From positions 80,108 to 144,107 of the forward strand of contig NZ_AQQR01000011.1 of assembly GCF_002210095.1 (NCBI RefSeq): a stretch of 64,000 nt of DNA, written 5' to 3'. The translations under genes were made by a program, and so were the position numbers. Shown here in pieces: positions 37,713-45,490 of the stretch; the first letter of the stretch is position 1; each line of letters starts with the position of its first letter. The notes beneath the pieces are model-generated. The model did not search any database. It was not told the origin of the DNA and saw only the letters and a program-made list of their open reading frames with translations. The stretch is from Marinibacterium profundimaris (GTDB taxonomy: Bacteria; Pseudomonadota; Alphaproteobacteria; Rhodobacterales; Rhodobacteraceae).

Positions 37713-39536
37713 TCAGCTGGGATACTCCAACCCGGCCCGGTCCAGCCCGTCCATGAGCTTGTCCACCAGCTCCTGCTCCATGCCCCGCGCCCGGAACGGC
37801 TGGCTCGGATCGCGCGCGTAATCCGGTTTCAGCTCAAGCACCCGGTCCAGTGTCTGGCCGGCCATCTCGTCGTCCCCGTTCATCGCATAAGCCGCCGCAA
37901 GCGCCGCCTGCACCATGTAGTTGCCCGGAACGTTCACGTTCTGCGCATGGTCGATGGAGGCCGCGTAATCGCCTTCGAGATAGGCGTGCAGCTGCCAGAT
38001 GAAATCCCACCAGGACTGGTGCTTGGGGTTCAGCATCTTGGCGCGGGTCACCCAGTCCTTCCCGGTTTCCCATTGCCCGGCATAGGCCATCCAGGTCCCG
38101 AGGTCGGCCAGCACGAAGGAATCGTTGGGGTTCAGCTCCACCGCCTTGCGGGCATAATTCGCGAAGACCTCGGGCGGATCGCCGACCATCTGGCTGCGGA
38201 TCGCCAGCGCGTAATAGGCATCCGGATTCGACGGATCGAGGTCGAGCGCCCTTTGTGCGGCCGCCTGGCTGTCCTCGGCCCAGCTTTCCTGCGTGTCGAT
38301 CGCGTATTTCTTGGATTCGATATGAGAGAACGCCAGCCGCGACCAGGCCAGCGAATAGCTGGGGTCGAGTTCGACCGCGCGAAAAAGGCAGTCGCGCGCC
38401 CGGCGGTGCCGGTCCGGGGCGAAGGTTTCGTAGAACCAGTAGGACAGAAGCACGCATTCATAGGCGCTCAGGTCGTGGGGGGCCTCGGCCTCTATCGCCC
38501 GGGCCAGTTTCGCGTCGAAGATCGGCGCGTCGGCCGAGCCGATTTCGGCCACAACACGCCGGGCGACGCCGATCTGCACCTCCAGCACGCTTTCGGCCGT
38601 CAGGTCGCGTTCGAACGGCCCCGGGGCGTTCAGCTGCCTGCAGTCGCGCGCATCGGTGCAGGATGTCGTCACCCGAAGGGTATCGCCCGCGCGTTGCACC
38701 GTGCCGGTCAGTATGAAATCCGCGTCCAGCTCCCTTCGGATCGTCGGGCAGTCGGCATCGGCGAATTGCCGGGTCGAACTGGGCGACAGGACGAAGAGAT
38801 TGGAGAATTTCGACAGGAAGGCGTTGATGTCCCGGCTGAGACCTTCGGCAAAGAAGGCCTCGCCTTCCGACACACCCAGTTCGTCGAACGGTATCACGGC
38901 AATGCGCGGGCCCGTCGGCATGCCGTCATCCCGCGTCATCAACAGGTAGCCCCAGCCCAGCAGGCCCACGACGATCATCGCGGCGGCAAGGCCCATGGGC
39001 CAGTAGCTTTGCAGCCGGCGCCTGCGATAGTCGCGCGCAGCATCGGCGGGCCAGCAATACAGGTCCAGCCGGCGCGAGATGTTCTTGACGCTGTGCTTGC
39101 CGATGGGGGCGAAGGTCTCGTCGACCTTGCCGACGATCTGATCGGCCACGACGCTGGTGATCAGGATACCGCCCCGGGGCGCCAGCGGCTCCAGCCGCGC
39201 CGCGATGTTGAGCCCGTCGCCCAGCAGCGTGTCGGCCTCCTCCGAGACATCGCCGAAATGGACGCCGATCCGCAGGTCGAACGTGTCCTCCCCGGTTTCG
39301 GCTATCCGTCTCTGAACGGCGCCGGCGGCCCTGACAGCATCGGCGGCAGTCGGGAATTCGGCAATGGCGCTGTCGCCGGCAGAGGAGAAGATGGCGCCGT
39401 GGTGCCGCGCGACGGCGTCGTCTATGATCGCCCGCGTCCTGGAGAATGCGGCCAGGGCGCTGGCCTCATCCCTTTCCATCCTTGCGCTGTAGCCGACGGC
39501 ATCGGCGACCATAAAGCCTGCGAGCCTTCGTGGCAT
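37713..39536 (-). CDS. Class III adenylate/guanylate cyclase with membrane segment and TPR repeats
   Basis: This 607-residue protein has an amino-terminal class III cyclase domain (residues 5-165) with both metal-binding aspartates, Asp12 (VADAVGYS) and Asp55 (SAGDSAIAEF). A single membrane helix follows (about 185-203), then a FlgO-like domain starting RIAVIPFDELG, and TPR repeats from about residue 330 to the end. The catalytic domain would face the cytoplasm with the TPR part outside. ATG 39536 has GGAGGGG upstream; ATG 39551 is possible. It probably produces a cyclic nucleotide in response to an envelope signal. Confidence 0.85.
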   Translation of the reverse strand: MPRRLAGFMVADAVGYSARMERDEASALAAFSRTRAIIDDAVARHHGAIFSSAGDSAIAEFPTAADAVRAAGAVQRRIAETGEDTFDLRIGVHFGDVSEEADTLLGDGLNIAARLEPLAPRGGILITSVVADQIVGKVDETFAPIGKHSVKNISRRLDLYCWPADAARDYRRRRLQSYWPMGLAAAMIVVGLLGWGYLLMTRDDGMPTGPRIAVIPFDELGVSEGEAFFAEGLSRDINAFLSKFSNLFVLSPSSTRQFADADCPTIRRELDADFILTGTVQRAGDTLRVTTSCTDARDCRQLNAPGPFERDLTAESVLEVQIGVARRVVAEIGSADAPIFDAKLARAIEAEAPHDLSAYECVLLSYWFYETFAPDRHRRARDCLFRAVELDPSYSLAWSRLAFSHIESKKYAIDTQESWAEDSQAAAQRALDLDPSNPDAYYALAIRSQMVGDPPEVFANYARKAVELNPNDSFVLADLGTWMAYAGQWETGKDWVTRAKMLNPKHQSWWDFIWQLHAYLEGDYAASIDHAQNVNVPGNYMVQAALAAAYAMNGDDEMAGQTLDRVLELKPDYARDPSQPFRARGMEQELVDKLMDGLDRAGLEYPS

Positions 39537-39619
39537 GCCCCCCTCCGCCAAAACCTGCGGGTCGAGTATGACTCACAGGGCACAATCCCCCAAGCCCGAT
39601 GTGTTGCGGCTCATGCTGC

Positions 39620-39740
39620 CTTGGGCCGCAGGTGTCCGGGAAATGGCCTCACGCCCAACGAATACCTCTGCAAAGTCCGGTCTTCAGAACCGAGCGAATT
39701 CAACGTCGACCCGATCCACCAGATGTCGGGGCCGAACACC
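39620..39740 (+). pseudogene. C-terminal remnant of an IS481-family transposase
   Basis: The frame ending at 39740 encodes GLTPNEYLCKVRSSEPSEF and then DPIHQMSGPNT, which resembles the well-known C-terminal ending of IS481-type transposases (TPYEYICKxWTSEPxxFxxxPIHQMPGLNT). Only about 40 residues remain, the stop after the final NT is lost, and the rest of the element is missing. It lies between the cyclase gene and the lower-GC MFS gene. Confidence 0.65.
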
Positions 39741-39774
39741 TTGTCCGGAATTCTGCATGTCGGACGAATGGCCG

Positions 39775-41064
39775 CTATTCGATCTCGGAAGCGAGCCGTT
39801 TGGCGAGAAGGCTGATCAGGAACACGGCCACGACAAGAAAAAGCGCGCCGACCATCCAGGCCGTGGGCGTGGAGTAGACCTCGGCGATCGCTCCCACCAG
39901 GATCAGACCCAAAGCCGCTCCGAGTTGCTGTATCAGCGACCTCAGAGACAGCATTGTGGATCGCTGGCGGTCGTCCACGCATCTGTGCAGAATGCTGCTG
40001 GCCGGCGTCTCTGAAACGCCAAGGAAAACGGAGTACAGGATAAAGACGATCGCAAAGCCGGCGATGCTGTCCTGCAGGGCCAATGCGATCTGAATGCCCG
40101 CCATGCAGGCAAAGGCGGACGCAAGGGTTATCGCGTGCCGCCGTCTGAACATGTGGCTGATGCGCGGAGACAGCGACGCGCCAAACGCGATTGAAAAGAA
40201 ATAGGTCGCGGTCAGGACACCGATAGCCGTGTTTGCATATCCGTCGTCCAACATCGGCTTTACATGGGTCGGCCAGATCACTTCGACCGGGTTGGTCGCC
40301 ATCAGGAAAAACGTCAGAGCAGCCAGAAGCACCGACAACGCCGGATGCTTCAGGGCAAGAAGACCTGCGTCCCTGATCACCAGCGGTACGGATGCAAACC
40401 CCCGTTTCAAAGCCTGGGGATTCAACGGGCGCGGTTCTTCCACGATGACACACAAGGTGTAGACGAACACTCCGGCCATCACTGCAAAGCTGGCCGCGTA
40501 GGACACATCGTAAACGCTGAGACCCCGCCTTTCTGCCAGCGAACCAAAGAGATCGGGCAGCAGGCCTCCTACAACAGCACCCACGGCCAGGCCCATGGCA
40601 TTGGCCCATTGCGCCTTTGCGAGAGCAGGTTGAACATCCACATTCGGCGCCGCGGCCTTGAAGGTTTCAACGAACCAGGCGTCCAGCGTGCCGGACCGTA
40701 GGGCACGCCCAAAGCCGATGAAGGCAAAGGACACCGCGAGAACATGGAAATCACTGGTCGACAGGAAGAGCGCAAGAGAGATCAGGCTGGCGACGACCGC
40801 GGCCAGGAAAACCGGCTTGCGTCCGATGTTGTCGGCCAATCCCCCGAAGGGGAGTTCCATCGCCATGGTCGTGAGTGAGTAGACCCCGAACAGGAGTGAA
40901 ATCTGGAACAGGTCCATACCTCGATCGGTCAGCGCCAGGGCAACAACGGCAACCGTCAACCCCATCGCAAAACGGTCGAGAAACTGGTGGACCTGAAACA
41001 CCCGGATGTGCCGCCTCGCCGGACCGGACAGCGCAGCGACAGAGAATTCTAAATCGGTTGCCAT
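39775..41064 (-). CDS. Major facilitator superfamily transporter
   Basis: This 429-residue membrane protein has about 12 hydrophobic segments and the MFS loop motif GGLADNIGRKP between segments 2 and 3. It is probably a drug or metabolite exporter; the substrate is unknown. Base composition (about 55% GC in sampled lines) is well below the surrounding 67%. It lies between an IS481 remnant and a tRNA-Arg gene, which points to acquisition by transfer. ATG 41064 starts the conserved protein. Confidence 0.85.
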   Translation of the reverse strand: MATDLEFSVAALSGPARRHIRVFQVHQFLDRFAMGLTVAVVALALTDRGMDLFQISLLFGVYSLTTMAMELPFGGLADNIGRKPVFLAAVVASLISLALFLSTSDFHVLAVSFAFIGFGRALRSGTLDAWFVETFKAAAPNVDVQPALAKAQWANAMGLAVGAVVGGLLPDLFGSLAERRGLSVYDVSYAASFAVMAGVFVYTLCVIVEEPRPLNPQALKRGFASVPLVIRDAGLLALKHPALSVLLAALTFFLMATNPVEVIWPTHVKPMLDDGYANTAIGVLTATYFFSIAFGASLSPRISHMFRRRHAITLASAFACMAGIQIALALQDSIAGFAIVFILYSVFLGVSETPASSILHRCVDDRQRSTMLSLRSLIQQLGAALGLILVGAIAEVYSTPTAWMVGALFLVVAVFLISLLAKRLASEIE

Positions 41065-41309
41065 GGTCGCAGCTTCGTCTTTCCAGGCAACTTGCACAAT
41101 ATCCCGACAGAGCCGTTGCCGATCCCGCGTGCACCGAAGCGGTCGCCGGAACACGCCACGACTTACTGCACGAGATCGAGCAGCACTGGAAGCAGGCCAA
41201 CCGGAAAAGGCGGCTCAGCGGAACAGGCCAGCAACCGAACTTGTTCGAAACCTCGGATTCAAACCGGAAGTGACGACTAAACCGTCGAAATGAAAAATCT
41301 CTCTGGATA

Positions 41310-41386
41310 TGGCGATCCCTTGAGGACTCGAACCCCAAACCTGCTGATTAGAAGTCAGCTGCTCTATCCAGTTGAGCTAAGGGACC
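41310..41386 (-). tRNA. tRNA-Arg (anticodon TCT), CCA encoded
   Basis: On the minus strand the acceptor GGTCCCT pairs with AGGGATC (one G-U pair). The D-arm is TAGCTCAACTGGATAGAGCA, the anticodon loop CTTCTAA gives TCT, the T-arm carries GTTCGAGTC, and the 3' CCA is encoded. It reads AGA, a rare codon in this GC-rich genome. Confidence 0.95.
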
Positions 41387-41504
41387 GCGCGCCTGCCGAT
41401 GTGCAGCAGCGGGCGCGTCATTTCAAGCCTTCATTCGCCGCAAGTCACCCAGACCGCCCCACGACAATCCCTCCCGGTCACACCGCGCGCCCCGCGCCGG
41501 ACAA

Positions 41505-41555
41505 GGGCCGCGCCGGAGAGCGGGGTGGGTGGGTGGGCGCTCTCCGGCGCGGCCC
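41505..41555 (-). terminator. Perfect 18-pair hairpin with GGGTGGGTGGGTGGG loop
   Basis: GGGCCGCGCCGGAGAGCG (41505-41522) is fully complementary to the segment at 41538-41555, enclosing exactly four GGG triplets separated by single T's on the plus strand. It begins 12 bases after the stop codon of the minus-strand ABC-like gene. The loop is a textbook G-quadruplex sequence on the template strand; the RNA would carry CCC triplets instead. Confidence 0.7.
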
Positions 41556-41567
41556 AAGGGCGCAGCG

Positions 41568-44510
41568 TCAGCTCGAGACGTAGCCCGCCACCACCTGCAG
41601 CAGCTTGAAGGCCGTCGCCGCGTCGTTCTCCACCACGGCAAGGAATTCCTCCTCGCCGATCCGCAGGCAGACCAGCCCGGTCTCCGCCTGCATCGACAGC
41701 GCGCGCGGCACCTTGCGGATCAGGCCAAGCTCTCCGACCAGCGTCCCCGGCCCCACCTTGGTGATCAGCCGGTCCTCCTCGTCCTCCTGCGGCAGGTAGA
41801 GCCCGGCCTCGCCCTCGATCACCATGTAGGCGCCGTCCGTCGGCTCGTCGCCCTTGCGGAAGATCACCTCGCCCGCATCGGCCTCGTACCAGCGCGCACC
41901 GAAGGCCAGCAGCCGCAGCTGGCGGCGGTTCAGTTCCGAAAAGAGCGGCGTCTGTTCCAGCGCCCGCAGCTTGCGCGCGAGGTCGGCGCTGGCGGCGCTG
42001 TCGCCCTCGACCGCGTCGCGCGCGGTGTCGGTGATCAGCCGGCCCTGGTTGATCTCGTAGAAGGCATCGAACTGATCGGCATCCTCGAACCGGTCGTTGA
42101 TGTAGATCAGCGTCGCCTCCGGCAGCAGGTCGCGCAGATTGCGGAACAGCGCCTTGTGTGTGTCGCTGTCGAAGCTGGCAAAGGCCTGGTCCAGGATCAG
42201 CAGGTCGGGCCGCTTGATCGTGGCGCGACTGAACGACAGCGGCTCGGCGAAATAGGCCGGCAGCCCCTGCCCGCCCAGCGCGATCGGCACGTCGAAGATC
42301 AGCTGCAGGATTTCGCTTTTCATGCCCAGTTCGGTCAGCGCGTCGCTCACCACCTTGCGCAAGTCGTCTGCCCGCGCGCCCGACGCCTCCGATATCTTGC
42401 CGTACATGGCGTTTTCCAGAACCGTCAGCCCGGGCGCATAGGTCTCGGGATCGAGCGGCGCGAAGAGATCGCCAAGGCTGCGCTGCAGCGTCTCGGCATG
42501 GCTCTTGCGGATCTCCAGGATCTGCTCCTTCACCGCCTGCGGGAAGGCCGGGCCGATCTGCTCGGCCGAGATGCCGAAGGGCACCGTCAACAGCAAAGCC
42601 AGGTCCTCGGGCGAGAGGTCGGCCACGGCCGCGCCACTGTCGCGGTCGACCAGTTCCAGCGCCGCCTCGTAGGTCGCCGGGTCCAGGCCCAGACGCCGGA
42701 ACAGCGGATGGTCGGTGCCGTCCAGTCCGAAGATCTGGCGCAGCATCTCGATCACGTCACGCGACAGCGCCACCAGGGGTTCGTCCAGGTTCAGCGCGCG
42801 CAGCTGGGTCAGGAACTCGCCCTGTTCGGCCAGCGCCTCGCGCGTGATGGGGCGCAGGGGAGAGGCATAAAGCAGGTTCTCCGCCACCGGGAGCGCGTGG
42901 TTGTAAAGTTCGGGCTTCATGAACAGAGCGTGGCGCCGCAGGCCCGAGGCGCGGATCGCCTCCTGGATCGCCGGTCGGCTGGCCACCAGGCGCGCGGCCA
43001 GGTCGGGATGCGTGGATTCGGCGAATTTCTGTTCCAGCCCGCGCCGGAACAGCATGGTGCCTGTGCCCATCCCCTCGATCAGCTGGCCCCACCAGGCGCG
43101 CAGGGCGGCCTCGTCCGGCACGCCCGCGCGTTCGGGATGCAGCCAGTCGGCCTCGAACGGATCGGGGGAATTGCCCGCCCGCAACGCCTCGGCCGCGGCT
43201 TCGGGATCGAAACTGCCATCCTGCGGGAAGGGCCGCAGCGGCATCAGCACGTTGTCCCCGAACGTGCCCTGGAACAGAACGGGGCGCGAGCTGACGCGCC
43301 CGATGCGCGCCGCGACCGCGGATTGGTGTAACTCCTGCAGAGGCTGACCGGCGATCTTCACGCCGCCCGCCGAAGGCGTCACCTCGCGCACAAGCAGTTC
43401 GGACAGGGCGCGGCGGTCCTCGGCGCTGGGGGCAGCGATGCCGATGACGGCCCCGCCCGGCAGAGTGACGTCGATATCGTCCAGCACGGCATTGCCGTCG
43501 GCGTCGCGGATCGTGACATGATCCAGCACGATATCTCCGGTCAGGCGCGGCAGGTCGTCGGGCTCTCCATCGAAGAGCCTCTCGTCCACCATGGCCGGCG
43601 GCGCGAACCGTTCGATGATGATCTCCCAGCGGACGGCCATGTCCTGGGTCTGGTTGTAATAGGTCAGCAACTCTTTCCACGGCGAGCTGAGATCCTTGTA
43701 GGCGGCCAGGGCCGCGACCAGCGCCCCGATGGTCACGCTTCCCTGGATCACCAGGTAGCCGCCGATCGAGAAGAAGAAGAAGGGCGTCATCTGACCGATC
43801 AGGTTGTTGACGAACTTCATGAAGAATTTCTTTTGGTAGATGACGAACCGGATCTCGTAGAGCCGGCCAAGCCGGTCGGTCACCATCGCCATGCGCCAGC
43901 GCCAGCCGCCGTGGGTGCGGATCGCGCTGGCCCCGGCGGCGCTTTCTCCGATTTCGCCGGCCAGGCCCCGGACCTGCACGATGCGCTTCTTGTTCCACTG
44001 GTTGATCTCGCGCTGCATGCGCGGGATCAGCCAGGCCTGCAGCGGGATCAGCGCCACGGCGGCCACGCCGAACCAGAAGCTCTGCGCGAAGAGGAAGAAC
44101 AGGATCGTCGCCATCTGCCCGGCCTGCAGCACCGGCTGGGACAGCATGTCGCCCATCAGCCCGCCCATCGGCTCGCTCTCGGCGGTGATCATCGACACCA
44201 GCTCGCCCTGGCTGACCCGTTCGAAATAGGGCTGCGGGAATCGCAGGATGCGGTGGATCAGCAGGTAGCGGAACCGGCGCAGCATGCGTTCGGACAGCAC
44301 GCCCTTCATCGTGTTGATGCGCATCTTCAGCAGCCCGTGGGCCAGCACCGCCAGCAGGAAGCCGAAGCACAGGATCAACAGGAAGGGGATCTGCTCGATC
44401 TCCCACCCGAACACAGGGATCGGCGTGACCGGCGCGCCGATGGCGTCATTGATGATGCGCTTGGGCAGTTCCAGCGTGAGGTACAGCAGAGGGAACAGGC
44501 ACGCTGTCAC
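41568..44510 (-). CDS. ABC exporter-like protein with degenerate ATPase domain and C-terminal cyclic-nucleotide-binding domain
   Basis: This protein of at least 980 residues has an ABC-exporter membrane domain (about residues 1-300), a long divergent nucleotide-binding region (about 325-820) and a cNMP-binding domain (about 850-980). The Walker A position reads GIAAPSAEDR without GK[ST], the LSGGQ signature is replaced near residue 757 (EPLSFSRATIKRP), the catalytic Glu is Gln (LLILDQ, residue 775), and the H-loop His is missing. The cNMP pocket keeps Glu927 and Arg936 (VGELGLIRKVPRA). The GTG at 44510 is the first standard start, but similarity seems to continue upstream to about 44576 (IERSLFSFIWKNSKRDQ), where no ATG, GTG or TTG exists. 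Confidence 0.75.
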   Translation of the reverse strand: MTACLFPLLYLTLELPKRIINDAIGAPVTPIPVFGWEIEQIPFLLILCFGFLLAVLAHGLLKMRINTMKGVLSERMLRRFRYLLIHRILRFPQPYFERVSQGELVSMITAESEPMGGLMGDMLSQPVLQAGQMATILFFLFAQSFWFGVAAVALIPLQAWLIPRMQREINQWNKKRIVQVRGLAGEIGESAAGASAIRTHGGWRWRMAMVTDRLGRLYEIRFVIYQKKFFMKFVNNLIGQMTPFFFFSIGGYLVIQGSVTIGALVAALAAYKDLSSPWKELLTYYNQTQDMAVRWEIIIERFAPPAMVDERLFDGEPDDLPRLTGDIVLDHVTIRDADGNAVLDDIDVTLPGGAVIGIAAPSAEDRRALSELLVREVTPSAGGVKIAGQPLQELHQSAVAARIGRVSSRPVLFQGTFGDNVLMPLRPFPQDGSFDPEAAAEALRAGNSPDPFEADWLHPERAGVPDEAALRAWWGQLIEGMGTGTMLFRRGLEQKFAESTHPDLAARLVASRPAIQEAIRASGLRRHALFMKPELYNHALPVAENLLYASPLRPITREALAEQGEFLTQLRALNLDEPLVALSRDVIEMLRQIFGLDGTDHPLFRRLGLDPATYEAALELVDRDSGAAVADLSPEDLALLLTVPFGISAEQIGPAFPQAVKEQILEIRKSHAETLQRSLGDLFAPLDPETYAPGLTVLENAMYGKISEASGARADDLRKVVSDALTELGMKSEILQLIFDVPIALGGQGLPAYFAEPLSFSRATIKRPDLLILDQAFASFDSDTHKALFRNLRDLLPEATLIYINDRFEDADQFDAFYEINQGRLITDTARDAVEGDSAASADLARKLRALEQTPLFSELNRRQLRLLAFGARWYEADAGEVIFRKGDEPTDGAYMVIEGEAGLYLPQEDEEDRLITKVGPGTLVGELGLIRKVPRALSMQAETGLVCLRIGEEEFLAVVENDAATAFKLLQVVAGYVSS

Positions 44511-44576
44511 GACAAGCAGGATCAGCTGGTCGCGTTTCGAGTTCTTCCAGATGAAGGAAAAGAGGGAACGTTCGAT

Positions 44577-45009
44577 ACTGGATATCCGTCTTGATCGGGC
44601 GGCACCGGACCACGTGCCGGGCCTTCACTTCGCACTCAGAAGGGCACATAGCGGGCCGCCACGCGACCCGTACTCGTCCGATACGCGGCAACTGTTGTGG
44701 AGTGCGAGGTTACCAAGGCGTGGGCGGCGAAATCAATGGCTTCCGAGGTCGCGGCGGCCCTGAATCTTCCTCTCCCCCGCCTGGCACGCCACATGGAACC
44801 GGCCCGCGCGCCGCCCCCGGCCTGCCGGCGGCCCCGTCCGGTCCGATCAGGGTCCCTGGCCACAGGCCCCGCAGGGCGCGCCTGCCGGTTCGGCAGGCAG
44901 CTCTCGGCCGGTCCCGAGAATTGATCCCGCCCGCCGATTGCGGTGCGGCCGCGTTGCCCATAAGGTGAAAGCTGCGCCAGATTTGGGGAGACGGCGGGCC
45001 TTGGGCGAT
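44577..45009. other. Divergent 433-base gap between the ABC-like and DUF3307 genes
   Basis: No supported gene; open frames here look like shadows. The left end holds the uncertain start of the ABC-like gene. It probably carries two divergent promoters, but no convincing -35/-10 pair was recognised. Confidence 0.4.
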
Positions 45010-45390
45010 GTGACCGGACAGATTCTGATCCTGCTTGTTCTTTTGCAGATCAAGCACATGTTCGCCGATTTCTACCTGCAGACCCCGCGGATGCTGTCGG
45101 GACGCGAGACCTATGTCCATCTCGGGCGGGCCGAACATGCCGGTGTGCACGCGCTGGGATCCATGATCGTCTTCGTGCTGATGGGGACGCCGGTGCTGCT
45201 GACCCTGCTGATCGTGGCCGCCGAATGGATCGTGCATTTCCATATCGACTGGGCCAAGGCGCGCTGGTCGATGTGCAAGCAGCACACCCCGTCCGAGGCC
45301 GGCTACTGGCGCGCCACCGGCGCCGATCAGTTCGGCCATCAGCTTACCTACCTGGCCATGGCCTGGGCCTGGTGGATGTGGGCCGCCTGA
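45010..45390 (+). CDS. DUF3307 membrane protein
   Basis: This 126-residue protein has three to four hydrophobic segments and the DUF3307 signature residues: KHMFADFYLQ near the start, HFHIDWAK in the middle and DQFGHQLTYLA near the end. The conserved His/Asp residues suggest a metal site in the membrane, but the function is unknown. GTG at 45010 was chosen; TTG at 45001 is possible. Confidence 0.78.
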   Translation: MTGQILILLVLLQIKHMFADFYLQTPRMLSGRETYVHLGRAEHAGVHALGSMIVFVLMGTPVLLTLLIVAAEWIVHFHIDWAKARWSMCKQHTPSEAGYWRATGADQFGHQLTYLAMAWAWWMWAA

Positions 45391-45410
45391 GGCGCAGGCC
45401 GCGCGCTGTC

Positions 45411-45434
45411 CGTAGGGTGGGGTTATACCCCACC
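45411..45434. repeat. REP-like intergenic palindrome, copy 2 (inverted)
   Basis: CGTAG then GGTGGGGT, TAT, ACCCCACC. It is inverted relative to copies 1 and 3 and forms a head-to-head pair with copy 3, 32 bases away, between the convergent DUF3307 and cyclase genes. Confidence 0.85.
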
Positions 45435-45466
45435 GCAGCGATGACCGCGCCACCTGCCCCGGCATC

Positions 45467-45490
45467 GGTGGGGTAAAACCCCACCCTACG
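45467..45490. repeat. REP-like intergenic palindrome, copy 3
   Basis: GGTGGGGT, AAA, ACCCCACC, then CTACG. The CTA of this tail is the complement of the TAG stop codon (45486-45488) of the adjacent cyclase gene, so the repeat supplies the end of that reading frame. Confidence 0.85.

Noticed and set aside
37677..39815. 712-codon plus-strand open frame opposite the TPR cyclase
   Set aside because: Shadow of the cyclase for most of its length; only its last 40 codons match something real, the IS481 remnant, which was annotated separately.
41065..41309. Possible gene fragment between the MFS gene and tRNA-Arg
   Set aside because: One frame gives a plausible charged peptide (HEIEQHWKQANRKRR), but no family could be recognised and the frame is not closed by a start signal.
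41310..41386. Integration site of a genomic island at tRNA-Arg
   Set aside because: No second copy of the tRNA 3' end, no integrase gene and no island-type genes were seen beyond one MFS gene.
44446..44691. Possible small minus-strand gene at the start of the ABC-like gene
   Set aside because: It overlaps the likely true N-terminus of the ABC-like protein in another frame and has no recognisable features.
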